From assembly GCA_024663395.1 (NCBI GenBank), contig JANFAH010000009.1:992001-1056000 (forward strand): DNA of 64,000 bases. Direction: 5' to 3'. This document shows, one piece after another, positions 34,319 through 45,607 of this stretch. Source of the stretch: Pisolithus tinctorius. Lineage: Eukaryota; Basidiomycota; Agaricomycetes; Boletales; Pisolithaceae. Numbering within the stretch: the first letter of the stretch is position 1; each line of letters starts with the position of its first letter. The notes under the pieces were generated by a model. The model was not told the DNA's origin. It searched no databases and worked only from the letters and a program-made list of their open reading frames with translations. The translations under genes were made by a program, and so were the position numbers.

Positions 34319-34817
34319 TGTCAAGTTTGAGGATTGTCCAGGTTGAGGCTGGACCAGAGACCAAAGCAGGCGTGAAGCTGAGGGGTCGGGATCAGGAGTG
34401 AAGTTGAGGATACAGATGGTTGGACTGTTTGGACTTAGCAACTGAGGATGCAGCACTATTCCCTTGTGTGGGTCTCAGTCCGAGTCTGAGGCCAAGATGG
34501 GGTTATCAGAGTTAACTTAGTTGATTTCAGACTGAGGGGTACAGGCTGAGTATCTACGAGTTTATATACCAGAAGTAACTATAGTATGGAGACCAGTAAT
34601 GCCGGTCTCACAAAGATTGCTAAGGTGATTGGTAAGACAGGTATTAGTAAGATATGACTAAGATGACAGAGACTGGGACAGGTGGACCAGGGACAGGACT
34701 GGGCAGAGTTTAACCAAAATGACAGACACTGCAAAGCAGTGTCTACTGTGCTAGACCAACTGGAGATATGGGATTGGTGAGGCTGAGGCCAGCTGGGGTT
34801 GAGGCACAACTATGACA
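34319..34817 (-). repeat. 3' LTR of C2
   Basis: 499 bp, TGTCAAGTTTGAGG to CAACTATGACA. Polypurine tract on the minus strand AAGAGGGGGATAC directly before it. TATATAAA on the minus strand near 34562. Confidence 0.75.
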
Positions 34818-34954
34818 GTATCCCCCTCTTAGGGGTTGAACCCATGAGACCCCTGTGAGAGTGGTAGGCTGAGTCCGAAAATCAGCTGAGTTTGAAAAAC
34901 CGATACTTGTGGCTCGCTAAGCCCTTTGCATCTTTCTTTCTCATCTTAACCATC

Positions 34955-36015
34955 ATGTCTGAATCAAGGCTGACCACTATGATTGACAACAACAACAAAG
35001 GCCAGGTTGTCATCAATTGGACCCAGGTATCAGATGATGCCATCCGATATGAGACTGACGACGAGGAGGAGATGATGAGGGCCAAGGCCAAAGAGAGGAA
35101 AAGGTGAAAGGTGGCTGAGCAAGCCCAGTGTGAAGAGCAGGCGTGGCTTGAGGCCAAAAGGGTGGCAAGGGAGCAGGCTGAAGCCAAGAGGATAGCATGG
35201 GAGGCTGAGGAAGAGAGGGCATGTGAGGAAGAGGAGAGATGCAAGGCTGAGGAGGAAAGGGAGGCCGAGCAAAGACATAAGGCCAAGGAGGGTGATGAAG
35301 CCAGGGCCAGCAGTAGTGAGGCAGCTGGGGTGAAAAAGGTGGTCATGGACCCCAGGTGAGCAACCTTTTCTATCCCTGTGCATTTTGTCTGAAGCCCACT
35401 TCTAGCTGTACCTGCTGTGCCTGGGCCAAAACCATCTGTGAGTTCGCTGTAGACGGTAATAAGAAGTGCATTGCCTGTGTGCACTGTAACTTATCGAAAG
35501 GCAAGTGTTGCTGGCCCAGGGATGGGAAAGACAACGAGGCCAGTCCCAAGGTCAAGGCCAACAAAGGGAAGAAGAGGAAGCCCGATGACGAGATGCCTGA
35601 GCCCAGGCCGAGCCAGAAGAAGCGGGCAAAATCAAAAGCAGTTGAGGTGTTGGAGATCGACGAGCACAAGACTGGCAGGAGTGGGGCTGGGAAGGCCGGT
35701 GCAGCAATGTCCTCGGGCTTGGAAGAGAAGCTCGAAAGGCTTATCGACACTGCAGGAATGATTGCCAACAACCTGGCAGGCCTCTTCGAACTCCAAGAGG
35801 CCACAGTTGAGAACTCAGGCCACATTGCCGATGCTCTCAAGTTGCTACTCAATGAGTCTTATGGTTATGGGATGGCAGTGTCCCCCTCAGACTCAGGCTC
35901 ATCTGAGCTCAACTCTGATGAAATGTGCGAGGAGGCCAAATGGCTGAAAACCCACAGCAAGGACAAAGAGGAGGAGACCAAAGGGGAGGACGAGGCCATG
36001 GCTGAGGCCGAGTAG
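34955..36015 (+). pseudogene. antisense gene of C2: coiled-coil and cysteine-cluster protein
   Basis: Starts MSESRLTTMIDNNNKG. TGA at 35105-35107 interrupts the frame just before a long Glu/Ala/Lys/Arg coiled coil, as if an arginine CGA had changed. A 50-nt intron (35356-35405, GTGAGC...TAG) leads to cysteines at 35407-35508 that fit CX2CX6CX12CX2CX6C, followed by CW. The C-terminus is open to TAG at 36013-36015: a basic segment (KKRKPDDEMPEPRP, SQKKRAKSK, nuclear-signal-like), a helical region (LEEKLERLIDTAGMIANNL) and an acidic tail. Same order as in C1, which supports selection on the protein in the past. Confidence 0.75.
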
Positions 36016-36200
36016 CCTGTAGTGTAGAGTCTTGTAGTCTTCCCCTGCGAATGTCATATGCAGTGTCCGGTGTCCACTCTTGGTCTTGTATAGTAAGTGA
36101 GAACAGACAAGAAAAAGAAAACATAGTAAGTAAAGGATCAAAAGGAACTATAAGCCAATAGAAGACAAAACAGAAAACTGAGGCTGGTCGAAGCCGGTCC

Positions 36201-37666
36201 TCATTGGAAAGGGCTGGGTTTATTGGGATAGTGGGAATGGTACTCTTGTACGAGTTCAGAGGCGTTGTCTAGTTCAGTGGTGAGTACCCAAGTAGTTTCT
36301 TCATCGGTCCCCTTGTAGCCAGTCCACTGGACTAGATACTGTAACCAACACCAGCGATGCCAGTCAACCTTGGAGTTGAGGATTTCTGCTACCTTGAACT
36401 CTAGTTCACTGTCGACTTCGACTGGTGGGGGTGGTAGTTGAGTCTGGTTCAGGATGGTATTAGGGGTGGCCAGCTCGAGTTGGGAGATGTGGAAGACCAG
36501 GTGGACTGCATGCATTGAGTCCAGCAGGCACAGTGTGAAGGAGTGGGTACCAGCCTGAGCTATGACTGGATACAGCCCAAGGTTCTTCTCCAAGAGCTTC
36601 TTGGAAGGTCGAGTAGACCGGAAGTATTTGGCTTTGACATATGCTTGGTCACCAACCTTGAAGTCCAGAGCCAGCATGCATTTGGCATCGGCTGGGCCTT
36701 GGTATCATTGTTGAGTGAGGGTCATTTCTTCCCATAGGTATTGATGCAGTGAGTCTAAGTCAACTGCATAGTCATGAGTCTGAGTGGAGGTAAGATCGCA
36801 CTCCAGGTACACTGAGATACTAGGATGGTAGCCCTTGTTAGCAAAGAAGGGTGATACACTGGTAGTAGCACTGGGGGCATTGTTGTACGCAAACTCAGCC
36901 AAAGGTAGTAGATTGGCCCAGTTGTCCTGCTGATAGTTGCAGTACACTCAGAGGTATTGTTCTAGAGTCTGGTTGGTCCTTTTGGTCTGGCCATCACCTT
37001 CAGGGTGGTAGCCTGAGGTGAAATGTAAGCACATGTCTAAGGCCTTACTGAGTGACTGGAAGAAATGGGAGATGAACTCCAAGCCTTGGTCTGAGGTTAC
37101 ATGGGCCAGCACTCCATGCTTCGAAAAGACATGGAGTAGGAACAATTTGGTGAGTTCTGGGGCTGTTATGGTGTCATGGGTGGGGATGAATATGGCCTGC
37201 TTGGAAAACCGGTCAACTACAACGAGGATGGCCATGAAGCTGCTCAATGAAATCCATAGAGATGGAGTTCCACAGCTTCTCCAGCACTGGGAGTTGCTTG
37301 AGGAGGCCGTAAGGCTGATGGTGGGGAACCTTAGCCCAAGCACAGGCCATGCAGGACCAGACATAATCTTTGACGAATGTCCTGAGGCCGGGCCAGGTAT
37401 ACTCACGCTGTATGAGTTCCAGTGTGTGGTTTTGGCTGAAGTGGCCGGACAGGGGGTGGTCATGCTTAAGGTGCAAGACCCTAAGGCAGAGGTCATTTGA
37501 GTCCAGCACATAGATTCTTCCATCAAGCCGCAGGAAGCTGGTGTCATCTACTGACCACCAGGGATCAGACATGTTGGACAGACAGATTTGTGAGACTGGG
37601 TCATCCAGTAGTGTGGTCAGGATATCACTATGGAGCTTTTCTATATCCATTAGTGCAACTGCCCGT
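36201..37666 (-). pseudogene. pol: C2 pol remnant: integrase and chromodomain
   Basis: Integrase zinc region (HDHPLSGHFSQNHTLEL, CMACAWAKVPHH), catalytic core (SMDFIEQL, TSDQGLEF, GDGQTKRTNQTLEQYL), FKVGDQAYVKAKYFRSTRPS, and chromodomain (LQYLVQWTGYKGTDEETTW). One frameshift at about 37230 and stops at about 36948 and 36703. Cut at 37666 by W2. Confidence 0.85.
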
Positions 37667-39518
37667 TGTGAGTCAAAGTGTGGACTGCTGGTATAAACCA
37701 AACAAATCCAACACCAAAGACAAATAAAGTGCAAGTGGTGGTGTGCCTCCGCAGAACCTGGAGTGCAGAAACCTAAGAGGGGGAAACTTCAATGGGAGGG
37801 TGCTCCTAGCGCAAGTCATTGACAAGTTATGCAGGAGAGGATGAATGAATGCTGATTGAGAAGGGGATGCTGAACAGAGGAGGGGTGTTCAGCCGAAAGG
37901 ACTTGGGAGTAATAGACTTTGATAGAATATGCTCCTGGCACAAGTCGATGACGAGTTATGCAGGAGTGGAAGAATGACTAAGCAAGAGGTTGCTGACTAA
38001 GCACTGATGATACTGCTGATGATGAATGAAGGTAGATAGACCCTTAATGGAGCCTCAACTACCAAGGATGATGGATGGTGACAGATAGACTCTTCCGAAT
38101 GAGCCTCAACTGTCGATGATGAGATAGGCACTGAACTGACTGCTGAGTGAATGGCTTCTGATTGCTTCCTGGTAGCTAAGTACACGGGGGTTTATATACT
38201 GTGGGGGGAGCACAGCTTGTGACAAACAAGGCACAAACACTTGGTAAGTAATGAGTAAGGACTGGGTAATCATGATGAGTAAGTGAGAAATGAAAAGTAA
38301 GCAAGCAAAGAAGATTGGTAAGTATTGGCAATGAATGAGTCAAGGATAGTCAAAATATCACAAAACGAGTCAAATAGAATCAGAAACTGAGTAAGTGCAC
38401 TGATATCACATTAGGGGGTGGCGATGCAAGTCAGATCTCGGTGGAGACATCTCTAGATCCAAAGATGGCATGACAGATGGACGGTGTTTCCAGATAGGGA
38501 AGTATTAATTCCAGAATTGAAGGGCATGAGTCAGGTGTCAAAGGGGGCTAGGGCGTTGGGGGTCTGTGGGGCAATGGGAGCATATGCGATTGCATCTCCC
38601 ACCCTTTTGTCCTCTCAGCGAAGTTAACAAAAACTTCATGAATGGGGCTCTGATGGAGGAGGAGGAGAAGGGGGGACATCTTCTGCTGGATCTTGCAGTA
38701 AGAAGGCAAGATGCATGTTGTACTCGTCATGAATGCGATCAGGGAGGCTGGAGGACAGTAGATTATACTGCAGCTGTCACAATGCGGGAAGAATGATGGA
38801 TGAGATTGGAATAAAGACGGTGCAGGGAGCAGGGAGGAATGATCCATATGCTTCATCAAGAGGGGAGACTGAAACAACCACATAAGACCTTTCTAACTGA
38901 GTGACAGACCTGAGGCGACCAAAGAACATCCTTCTGGAAGTCATACTGACAAGGAGAACATGCTGACCAAGCTGCATGGGATGAGACAGGGCTGACAATG
39001 ATGGGATGAACCAGGGGGCTTCAGGACGGAAGCTGGTGGGAATGCCTGGCAGATATACATAGCCACTGTCTCTGGCAAATGAGACAAGCGAGATGATCGA
39101 CGAAGAGGTGGCCATGATTGATGGACTTAGCGAAATGAGCATCTGATGGATGGAGTGCTGTAGAAATGCGCAGGGTGCGAGGATCCTCTCCAAATTTGGA
39201 AGGAAGAATCATGGGGCTGAGCACTTTAAGCGAGCATGCAAACCGAGTTGATATCTTTGGAAACGGTGGAGATATGATGAAAACCGGAATGCCGTACATG
39301 GGCGCTAAAAACCTTTAACATGTGCTTAACTTGCTTCCTCTTTTCTCTTTAGCACTGATGACTCGTTCTTGTGCAAAGGATGACTGTTAATGTCTGACAG
39401 TCTTTCTATGCATGAGGCCTTTAGTCTTCATCTGCATGCTTGGGCATTGTGCGCAACTCATCGACGAGTTAGGTAGAGTCAGCTGTAACCATGTCCACAA
39501 CACCTTTGGTGTGTGACA
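37667..39518 (-). mobile_element. W2: inverted copy of W1 at a rearrangement junction
   Basis: 1852 bp, plus strand TGTGAGTCAAAG to GGTGTGTGACA, the reverse of W1. Left flank (CCCGT) is C2 integrase-proximal pol; right flank (ATGGG) is B1 RT. The flanks do not match, so this is not a simple solo insertion. Confidence 0.7.
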
Positions 39519-40460
39519 ATGGGAATCCACATGAAGTGCATGCTGGTCATACCCAGAGTAGAGGTCCATCATCGCATACACCACATATCCAGCAAAGGAT
39601 TCTGCAAGATGTTCTACAAAGGGCAGGATGGACACATCATGGATGGTCACTGCATTCAGGGGCTGTAAGTCATGCACAAGGCAAAGAGACTTTCCATCCT
39701 TTTTTACTACACAGAACCAGCGAGAGCAGTAAGCCACTGTAGAAGGTTCATACATGCTGGACTTGATGCGATCTTTAATCATGTCTATGACTTGGGCATG
39801 TATCATGTTTGGGATAGGGATGTTGCATTGGACCCAAGGCATGTGCGGAATTGTAGGAATCTTTACAGGCAGGAAATAGCATTTGTCTAGGTGTCTGTGC
39901 TCTGTAATGTCCCAAGCGAAGGCAGGCTCATGGACTGAGATGAGCCAAGTTACGAGTTTAAGTTCCTCCGGCCAAAGCCAATCTGCAGGATTGAGGTCAA
40001 GTTCTGCAGCCCATTCAGCAGTGAAGTGGATGCCCAGAGCAAAGTCTGGTGGATGGGTTGGGAGTGGTTGGAGACCAGTGAGCAGATCGTCAGGCAGGCT
40101 GTGCATGATGCAGTATTCCTCCACCATCAGGGCAGGTACTGTCCAAACCTTCTTGGCAACTGGCTTGTAAACAAGAGTGTGAACCGTGGGATCTAGTTGA
40201 TAAATGCTGTCAAAAGTGGCTATAGCAGAGGGGTTTAGTATTGTCTGAGTGGAAGAGAGGAAAGTGAAAGCAGGCAAGGGTATTCTGGTGGGTATGTTCC
40301 ATGGTACAAGTGCTGTGGGCGAAGGGAAGTTTGTTGAGGTGAAGGCTAGAGATGAGACTGTGGGACTGAGGAATGAATAACAGCAGCTAAACAGGAAACA
40401 GGATGTCTTAGTAGGCTCTCCCCAACTGTTTGGTGGATCATCGATATTCAAACACCCCAT
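39519..40460 (-). pseudogene. pol: B1 pol, N-terminal RT part
   Basis: Opens in the -1 frame relative to gag-protease (MGCLNIDDPPNSWGEPTK). Contains the pre-RT linker (VYKPVAKKVWTVPA) and RT palm up to MMDLYSGYDQHALHVDS, where W2 cuts it. No frameshifts. The slippery heptamer of B2 is altered here (GGGTGTT at about 40451-40457). Confidence 0.85.
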
Positions 40461-43298
40461 TTGACTATACTCTGGTGACTATGGCAGTGCTTGCTGCATT
40501 TACAGTGCAGACAGCCCTCGTGCCACAGGCACATGGGCAAAGTGTACTTGCAGCTGTCGTTCAGGTCTCAGAGAGGGATCCACTGTCCACTGTTGGGATA
40601 ATCATTTGTTACCACACTCATAAGGCAAATGAACAGATGTCTGAGGAGCATGTCAAAGTTGGCATGTTCAATTACTTGAACCTGCAGCATGACTGGCCCA
40701 GCTCCAAAGTTGAGTTTCAGGTTTTCTAGAACACCTACAGTAGTGTCTTTAGACATATTAGCAGATGTCATGGTCATCAGATGATCGCAGCGCAATGGAA
40801 GCCCGATCTTTTCCCAAACATGCCTGGGCATGGCAACGATTTCCAAACTGGAATCTAGTATGCAATTGATGGTGACATCGGTCCCAGGGACCTTGGCTTT
40901 GATGCAGTGGAGCAGCAGAGTGTGGTGAGCTATGATGGAGCCATCATCACCGCAGATAACACGGTCTCCATATTCATGCATGGTTCTTTGAGGATCGCAG
41001 CCAGTCAGCTCATTCACTTGTACTCCTTCCTCATCATCACTATGAACTACCTCAATCTCATTTGTGGTGATGCATTTTGCCATGGTGATGTCTCTGAACT
41101 GTTTGCAAAACTCTGGGGCTACTGCAAATAATTCTTTGACTGGCAAGGCAACACTGGTTTTGAGTACGTGCTCCACAATACACTTTGGCATGGCATTGTC
41201 TTTGAGAGGGAACAAGTAACGATACTGGTTTTGATTGTGAGCTGCTGGGTATGGTGTCTGTGGCAGAACAATTGCCATGGGAACAGGATCCTTGCGCACA
41301 GGCATTGGAGCCAGATTAGTCAGAGGAACATATGGTTTCATAGCAGTGGACATTGGTGCTGGTGCAGAGGAATCAGATGCCTGGCAAGTGGCATGCGAAC
41401 TTTGAATGCCTGGGGAAATGATTTCCTCTTCAACAGTGGCTGCATGTGGATCAACTCATGGAGGGTTGGCAGGACATGCTGCAGGTCAAGCTGTGATTTC
41501 AACTCCATCGAAGCGGGCTTTCTTTCCATGGGGAATGACTGCTCCCTTGTTACCTTTATCTGCTTGGTAGGTAGCCCAAGCTTGAGTGACATATGATTGG
41601 AAGTTGGGGTTGGCTAAGTCTGCGACAGGTTCATTGATGTCTTGGATGGTGTTTAAGAAGGCAGAAGGCTGGATCTCCAACTGCACATCAACTTCAGGAT
41701 GAGCAATGCAAAAGAGGTTGGCAGTGCCTTGCATGGCCGCATTGCATGGAGCAGCAGGAGTCACAGCGCACACACTGGCCTGGTCTCTGTCAGCCATGAC
41801 ATGGTCAACAGCCTCTCTCAGTGAGTTACATTCAGGGAAACATGGGATTCAGCTCCTGTCTACCAGATAGAGGCGGTTGTCTGTACCTCTCATGATCTTA
41901 CCAGCACGGATATAAACTTCAATGAGCACGCACATCCTTGTCCAGTGGTTGGGGTCTGCACAGAAACCACAGCTGGGTCTGCATTGCTGCAGCAGAGGCT
42001 GTGTCTGGAAGTTGTATTCCTGTTTAATGACAGTACCAGCAGGTGGTACTTGCAGCATGTAAGCTGATGAGGGAGGTGCAGCTGGCGAGGCTGTGGTAGC
42101 CATTGTCGGTACTGCACTATGAAGAGTGGATCCTGTCAAAAGGAACTTGGCAGCCTTGATGACTTCTGTGAGTGGGTATGGGTTGTCAGGGTGGAGGTCA
42201 GTGTGGACTATGGAGAGTCGATGATGAATATGGTCTGCAATGGCCCTCAGGAAGCCATTCAGGAACATGGAATCCCATTCTGTCTCAGCAAGCTTTTTAG
42301 TTTTAATGAGCAGGGCAGAAATCTTAGTGAATTTCCACTGGTATTCTCTGAGGTCATCCTGGTTCTGCATAGGCTTGGACTGATATTCTTTGATGAGGTA
42401 CTGCAAGTCTGCACAGCAGTAGCAGTCATCACCCTCACAGAAAGGGTACAAACCCTTAACAGCAACTATGAAGGCATCCCAGTTGTTGGCCACAGGAATG
42501 GCTTCCAGAAGTGTTTGCCAGACCTCAGCTTCTTCGAGGTCAGCATAGCGAATTGCAGCTCTGATCTTGCCATGGTCATCAAGAGCAGTGAGAGTACTGA
42601 GGAAGTCGATGTCTTTGAGGTAGTGCGGAAGCTGCATGGGAGAATCTCCACTAAACTTAGGTGAGTTTTGTGTTCTGTGGAGTGGCATCTGAAACTGAGG
42701 ATTAGCCATTGGTGGGTTAACCTGTGGTGGTGGTGCCAGATTGGTAATGGGTGGAACGGGTATTGGTTGTGGATGCAAAGCGGTTGGTATAGTGCATGAG
42801 CAAACTGGTGGAAGTGTTGGCGGGTTACTAGTTGGCTGATGGGTGGTCTGCGACTGAGTGAGTGGTTGCAGCAGTGTGGCAGATGGGACTGAGAGTCTGG
42901 GTATAGATTTGGAGGTGTCAAAGAGACAGGAAAAAGAGGGTGTCAGTGATGATGAATCAGATGATGTGATGGGTGTTAAAGGTGATGGTGGGTTTTGGGC
43001 CTTTGGGGAGTCGAGTGGATAAAGCCACTGGGAAAATCAGGGGCAGTGAGATCTAGGTGATCTGACGTGATGGATATCTGATCTGCCAAGATATCAGGAG
43101 GAGTGATCGTGGGTAGTACCCATGGAATGTCAGCGGGTAATTGTGCATGATCCAGTGTTATGGGTGAAACAGGGCAGAAAATGTCGGAGTCTTCTGACAG
43201 GTTGAGATTGTGAAAGTGCAGGCGTAAATTTTCTAGTTCGGTGTGTTCGGCAGTGTGCCTGAGCGACCTTCTGGAAGTGACAGCAGAATCCCTTGCAG
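40448..43298 (-). pseudogene. gag: B1 gag-protease
   Basis: Capsid-like region (NSPKFSGDSPMQLPHYLKDIDFL), a canonical CCHC knuckle CGFCADPNHWTRMC, the conserved IRAGKI unit, and an aspartic protease (INCILDSSLEIVAMPRHVWE). In-frame TGA codons occur at the same places as in B2 (after LVDRS and after GVEITA), which points to changes shared by or recurrent in both copies. ORF1 ends TGA at 40448-40450. Confidence 0.8.
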
Positions 43299-43309
43299 TG
43301 GGCTCCAGT

Positions 43310-43972
43310 TGTAGGAAAAGTCCAAGTAGCTGTATAATATGAGCTAGATGGCTTAGATAACAACAATAAAAAATGAAGGGAACAAAATGTTTGTCCCAAG
43401 AGATTCTGGACTGTTGAGACTAGAAGGTGAGACCCAGCGCTTTGTAGCAGTAGTGTTTCATGATGTGCGCAGTGTGGTCCATGGAATAGTACTGGTGATG
43501 TGAGCAGTGCGAGTGGTATACATAGTTCATGTGCAGTGGAATGTGAGATGTGCAGTGTAGACAAAGTGGGAAAGAAACTTGTGGTGACCTTCTGAGTGCC
43601 AAAAGGTATCATTCTGTACCTAAGTACAGGGCTTTATAGTCCAGGCAAACCCAGAACCTAAGTAAGACAGGGTACAGTAAGAGAAAACCATGTGACAGCA
43701 TGTACACACAAGACAGGATAGGCCGGAACAGAGGCCGAGGGTATACTACCAACAAAAAGGGAACAGTGGCCATGTTAAAAGAAAGGGGTCCAAAGGAAGG
43801 GGAAGTGGCCGAAGCACAGTGGCCGCAGGTATAGCATTGTGCGAGAGGGAGCAAGGATGTGGGAAGGTAGTGTGTGAACAATGGTGAATGTGAGAGGGGA
43901 GCAGATGTAACAGTAGTCACAGAATGGTTAATGATAGGGGCTCACGTGTCCAGGGAATGCAGATTCCTTACA
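43310..43972 (-). repeat. 5' LTR of B1
   Basis: 663 bp, plus strand TGTAGGAAAAGTCC to GATTCCTTACA. The primer-binding site TGGAGCCCACTGCAAGGG lies 2 nt inside on the minus strand. Confidence 0.85.
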
Positions 43973-45360
43973 GCGCCACAGCCTGAAGAGAGCTTAGAGG
44001 CAATATATGAGTGGGTGGAGGACTGGGACTGGACTTGGGTGTGTGCACCAGAGACTTGCACAATGTGATGTGCTGACAGACCCCCAGGCTGGCATTTACT
44101 CATGGTGGAAGTATGTCGATGAGAACAGAATCTCTATCCCAAAGGTGCATGATGCTAACCTTCGCAACATGACTGAAGAATCCACAATATGGCAGAATGA
44201 GGTGATCCCAGTGGTTATAGCAATAGCAGATCTTTGGCAGCCAGAAGGGCAGTGACAATTCAACATCACTGACCTCTGTGAGGACTGAGGCCAAGCAGCA
44301 TGAGGTGAGGGTCAAGACCACATGCCAGAAGACACCGAAGGACATCCATCAAGGGGAGCTGCACATTTGACAGGGGAGGGCTCTGGTAACATGAGCAAGG
44401 GAAAAGGGAAGCAGAAGGTGCATTCTGCATCCTTGACAACTCCGAGCATGAATGCTGACTTCAATGAAAATTCTGCAGGCCACCAGTGAGGAGGATGAGC
44501 TGGCTGATGATGTTGACAATGATGAGGGCAATGGCAAGGGTGAACTGGGACCTTCTGCAAAGGGACCTCATGCAGCTGGGGGGGATGAGCCCTGCAAGAC
44601 ATGTGCTCAGGCAAACCTCGTGTGCATTGGGGAGCCAGAATCATCCTGTAAACAGTGCCAGAAGGCGAAGCGCAAGTGCTCACACTCTTGTGGAGTAGGG
44701 AGAAAGGTGGTACCAAGCAATTCCACAAGGGAATGAGCTGACACCACCTTCAGTGGAAGAACTCTGGTACTGTTGGGGAAGCAGGCCCATCCCACAAATG
44801 GGTCAAATTGATTATGACTTTGAAGGTGGCCCTGGCAGAACCTGCAACTGGGCCTGCTAAGAAGCTTACACTGAAAATCCCAGCTCACAAATGGCAGCCT
44901 GATCTGACCCTCACACACTCCCCTTTGCCACAACTGACCCCTTCCCCCCCATGATCCTTTGCCAACACCTTGTCTCTTTTTCCACAGGGCCATTCCAACA
45001 CCTGGACCTTCGACCCTACCGACACTCCCTTTTGACAAACCCCAAATTGAGTTCAAGCCATTTTCCATGATTGCAACCAGCTTGCTAAATGAACCAGGAG
45101 ACACCAAAGAGCCAGTCTGGGATGACACTCCTTTGGGTGCTGAAATTCTGGAGGTCGAGATCCTATGTGAGTGGTCAACAGCAAGCTTTGTTGAACATTT
45201 GCAAGTGCTTGAGGCGAGAGCTGAGGATGAAGAATTTGAGCTGGAGCAGGTCTACCAGCTGCTGGAGATGCTGGTGAGGTGGGTAACATATCAGATCGAG
45301 ACTGTGCAAGCTAGACAGGAGGAGTTGTGAAGGTTGAAGGATGATCTCCAGGACCTGTAA
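43973..45360 (+). pseudogene. antisense gene of A1, remainder after B1
   Basis: Continues exon 1 with PQPEESLEAIYEWVEDWDWTW, an intron starting GTGTGT, exon 2 AGIYSWWKYVDENRISIPKVHD, then cysteines at 44593-44679 with spacing CX2CX6CX7CX2CX6C (CKTC...CKQCQKAKRKC). The last exon has the coiled coil LEARAEDEEFELEQVYQLLEML, a TGA at 45328-45330, and a terminal TAA at 45358-45360. Cysteines are intact although the gene is old. Confidence 0.75.
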
Positions 45361-45607
45361 ATGGCATACTAGAGCCTGTGGAATTTTTTGTACTCATATG
45401 TCCCAAATGTGAAAGAGTCTTTCATGTGTTGGTATTAGTACTACAGTAAGGAAATGTAAGACTTCTGAAGGAAAAGTAGTGTGGAATTTTTTTTTTTGAC
45501 TTTGTCTCTTTCATGTGAGCAGTGTGGAATTTATATACGAGATGAAATGGGTATCGATAAAAGAAAGAAGAGAGAAAGAAAAGAAAAGAGGTAGAGAGAA
45601 GGATGGG

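Larger units (their letters stand above)
34319..37666 (-). mobile_element. C2: truncated family C chromovirus in B1
   Basis: Has a 3' LTR (34319-34817), an antisense gene (34955-36015), and chromodomain plus integrase on the minus strand up to 37666, where W2 begins. RT, protease, gag and 5' LTR are absent. Same layout as C1 but strongly diverged and CpG-poor. Confidence 0.85.
9278..43972 (-). mobile_element. B1: family B Ty3-type retrotransposon inserted in A1
   Basis: Bounded by two copies of the family B LTR in the same orientation (9278-10293, itself interrupted, and 43310-43972). Flanks are ATGC on the left and GCGC on the right. With one 4-bp copy removed, the A1 antisense gene reads in frame through the site, which supports a 4-bp target-site duplication whose left copy has suffered transitions. 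Order from right to left: 5' LTR, gag-protease, RT, (W2, C2), integrase, (W1), LTR-like block Q, antisense gene (split by C1), 3' LTR. Confidence 0.8.

Noticed and set aside
32983..37666. Inversion between W1 and W2, which are inverted copies
   Set aside because: The W1 flanks are contiguous in B2, and the B1 pol segments on both sides of C2 have the same orientation, so no inversion is needed.
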